From assembly GCA_030043595.1 (NCBI GenBank), contig JASHXJ010000631.1, positions 1 to 5,396 of the forward strand: a stretch of 5,396 nt of DNA, given 5' to 3'. The position numbers were made by a program, and so were the translations under genes. This document shows positions 4,691-5,396 of the stretch, one piece after another. How positions within the stretch are numbered: the first letter of the stretch is position 1; the number at the start of each line of letters is the position of its first letter. The notes beneath the pieces are model-generated. The model was given only the letters and a program-made list of their open reading frames with translations. It searched no databases and was not told the origin of the DNA. The stretch is from Trebonia sp. (GTDB lineage Bacteria > Actinomycetota > Actinomycetes > Streptosporangiales > Streptosporangiaceae).

Positions 4691-4993
4691 CTAGGCCATC
4701 CATCCCCGGATGACCGGGCCGATCCAGCCCGCGAGCTGCTCCCAGGTGAGGTCCGTGAGCTTGCGCAGCTGCCAGCCGGTGACGATCTTGCTCATCCGCT
4801 TGACCGCCTTGCGGCTGGCTGCCAGGTCGAACCCGGTGAACCTGCCGTTCTTCCCCATGGTGTCGCGGGGCCGGAAGGCATATCCCAGGAAGTCGAAGGA
4901 CACCGGGCCGTCCCGCCGCTGGCGGCGGCGGGAGTCCTTGCAGTAGATGATCCTGGTCTTGTCCGGGTGCAGTCCCAGGCCGGCGTCCCTCAT
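4691..4993 (-). pseudogene. Group II intron reverse transcriptase/maturase fragment
   Basis: The 100-codon fragment carries the end of the reverse transcriptase domain, with LGLHPDKTRIIYCKD (residues 6-20) and SFDFLGYAFRPR (32-43). It continues into the start of the maturase (GIIM/X) domain: KAVKRMSKI, then LTWEQLAGWIGPVIRGWM near the end. Intact proteins are around 400-600 residues and continue after GWM with YYGRF and a long basic tail; here TAG follows GWMA immediately. The YADD catalytic motif, which should lie upstream, is missing in all minus-strand frames. The ATG at 4993 is just the first Met in the surviving frame, and the frame stays open for some codons beyond it. Both ends are lost, so it is inactive as a reverse transcriptase. 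Its strand matches that of domains V and VI. Confidence 0.9.
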
Positions 4994-5031
4994 CCGCTGT
5001 CCCAGCGCGGCAGCACCCAGGGCGGGAGCCG

Positions 5032-5233
5032 CAGCCCCTCCACGGCCCCGCGGACTGCGGGAACGGCTGATCTGGTGCCCGTCTTGCTTCCCCGGCTGGA
5101 TGACTGGCTCCCCCTGGCCGACGGTCTGACCACCCGGTTGCGGCAGAACTTGCTGCGTGCCGCCGTGAGCGCTGTGGTATCACGGCCGGCGGTGTGCTGC
5201 CCGGCGCGCCCCCTGCGCGTTGCCGGGTCCTAG
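5032..5233 (+). other. Unrecognised plus-strand ORF tail, possibly a gene remnant
   Basis: A plus-strand frame remains open up to TAG at 5231-5233. Its last part, from about 5070, has strong G/C third positions and a plausible composition (LVPVLLPRLDDWLPLADG, then an Arg/Leu-rich helix-like stretch). I recognise no family. Upstream, the same frame is only antisense to the reverse transcriptase fragment, so a real gene would have lost its 5' part at the intron junction. A GC hairpin begins two bases after the stop, as expected at the end of a gene. It could equally be non-coding. Confidence 0.25.
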
Positions 5234-5259
5234 GCGCCCGGCCGGGCGGGCCGGGCAAC
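5219..5259. terminator. Compound GC-rich hairpin after the ORF tail
   Basis: A perfect 14-bp palindrome, CGCCCGGCCGGGCG (5235-5248), sits inside GTTGCC (5219-5224)/GGCAAC (5254-5259) arms. The structure would be very stable on either strand but has no T-tract. Its place directly after a stop codon and before a new gene suggests a terminator or insulator. Confidence 0.4.
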
Positions 5260-5305
5260 CGGACGCCGGCGCCGGGACGGCGCAGGCTGACGCGGGGACC
5301 GGGAT

Positions 5306-5320
5306 TAGGGGTTTTCCCTA
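5306..5320. promoter_or_regulatory. Inverted repeat TAGGGgttttCCCTA, candidate operator
   Basis: Perfect 5-bp arms around GTTTT lie 72 bp before the next start codon. The right arm is also part of an 8-bp palindrome, CCCTAGGG (5316-5323). The short T-run is the least GC-rich patch in this intergenic region. The symmetry and spacing suit a dimeric regulator at the promoter of the gene starting at 5393. No convincing -35/-10 pair was found. Confidence 0.4.
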
Positions 5321-5378
5321 GGGTGCCGCGGCCGGGGATGGCACAGCATGACAGCAAGGCCGAGACCGGCCGCTGATG

Positions 5379-5385
5379 AAAGGAG
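5379..5385 (+). promoter_or_regulatory. Ribosome binding site AAAGGAG
   Basis: A strong Shine-Dalgarno sequence with seven bases between it and the ATG at 5393. It favours 5393 over the in-frame ATG at 5348, which has only a weak purine patch upstream. Confidence 0.75.
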
Positions 5386-5392
5386 TCACCCG

Positions 5393-5396
5393 ATGA
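5393..5396 (+). CDS. Start of a gene that runs off the window
   Basis: Only the ATG and one further base are visible, so the product cannot be known. The start is chosen for its well-spaced AAAGGAG. An in-frame ATG at 5348 with no stop between is an alternative that would add 15 residues. A six-codon ORF (ATG at 5376) ends with TGA overlapping this ATG (ATGA), which is probably chance. Confidence 0.6.

Larger units (their letters stand above)
4606..5005 (-). mobile_element. Truncated group II intron remnant
   Basis: Read on the minus strand, this stretch holds the distal part of an intron-encoded reverse transcriptase/maturase, then domain V, then domain VI. The last intron base is probably at 4606 (ending CACCCGAC). 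The 5' ribozyme domains I-III, the reverse transcriptase catalytic core with its YADD box, and most of the maturase C-terminus are absent. The upstream breakpoint is near 5005-5035, where reverse transcriptase similarity fades. Only about a dozen bases separate the ORF stop from domain V, so an internal deletion has joined the mid-maturase region to domain IV/V. It cannot splice or move alone. A trans-acting maturase elsewhere cannot help without domain I. Confidence 0.85.

Noticed and set aside
4668..5357. 229-codon minus-strand ORF
   Set aside because: Arg/Pro/Gly-rich shadow in a different frame from the clear reverse transcriptase fragment; no motif.

Overview
The window is very GC-rich, with strongly G/C third codon positions, GTG starts, 4-bp stop/start overlaps and protein sequences that resemble the Mycobacterium NadB and NadC enzymes. 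This points to a high-GC actinobacterium (Actinomycetota). I cannot name a genus from the sequence.

Layout. (1) Bases 1-2361, plus strand: the end of a de novo NAD biosynthesis operon. nadB (L-aspartate oxidase) has lost its N-terminus at the window edge and is followed by a complete nadC (quinolinate phosphoribosyltransferase), with a GTGA overlap. nadA would be expected upstream, outside the window. (2) Bases 2358-3833, minus strand: a convergent FAD/NAD-dependent oxidoreductase with the fold of the pyridine nucleotide-disulfide reductases. Both redox cysteines and the catalytic histidine are replaced. Its stop codon and that of nadC lie in the same CTAG palindrome, so nothing separates the two genes. 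(3) Bases 3834-4453: an intergenic region of about 620 bp with unusual structure. It holds a 9-bp tandem repeat array, a possible leaderless His/Lys-rich 34-residue ORF that overlaps a GTG codon of the oxidoreductase by four bases, a promoter-like TACTAT set among palindromes, a nested long-range inverted repeat, a perfect 19-bp inverted repeat, and an imperfect A+T-richer hairpin. (4) Bases 4454-4528: tRNA-Val (anticodon GAC) with an encoded CCA end, followed by a palindrome. (5) Bases 4606 to about 5005, minus strand: a decayed group II intron. It keeps only the last part of the reverse transcriptase and the start of the maturase domain, joined almost directly to a recognisable 34-nt domain V and a domain VI ending in CACCCGAC. 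(6) Bases 5005-5396: an unrecognised plus-strand ORF tail ending at 5233, a strong GC hairpin, an operator-like inverted repeat, and a ribosome binding site with the start codon of a gene that runs off the end.

How the parts relate. NadB and NadC act in sequence, since NadB makes the iminoaspartate that NadA converts to quinolinate and NadC uses the quinolinate. The convergent flavoprotein probably uses NAD(P)H, but neither a functional link to NAD synthesis nor a substrate can be shown. The most unusual points are the flavoprotein without catalytic residues, its repeat-bearing leader ORF, and the domain V/VI remnant, which looks structurally intact apart from a changed catalytic-triad pair. 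I found no convincing undescribed defence or biosynthetic system.
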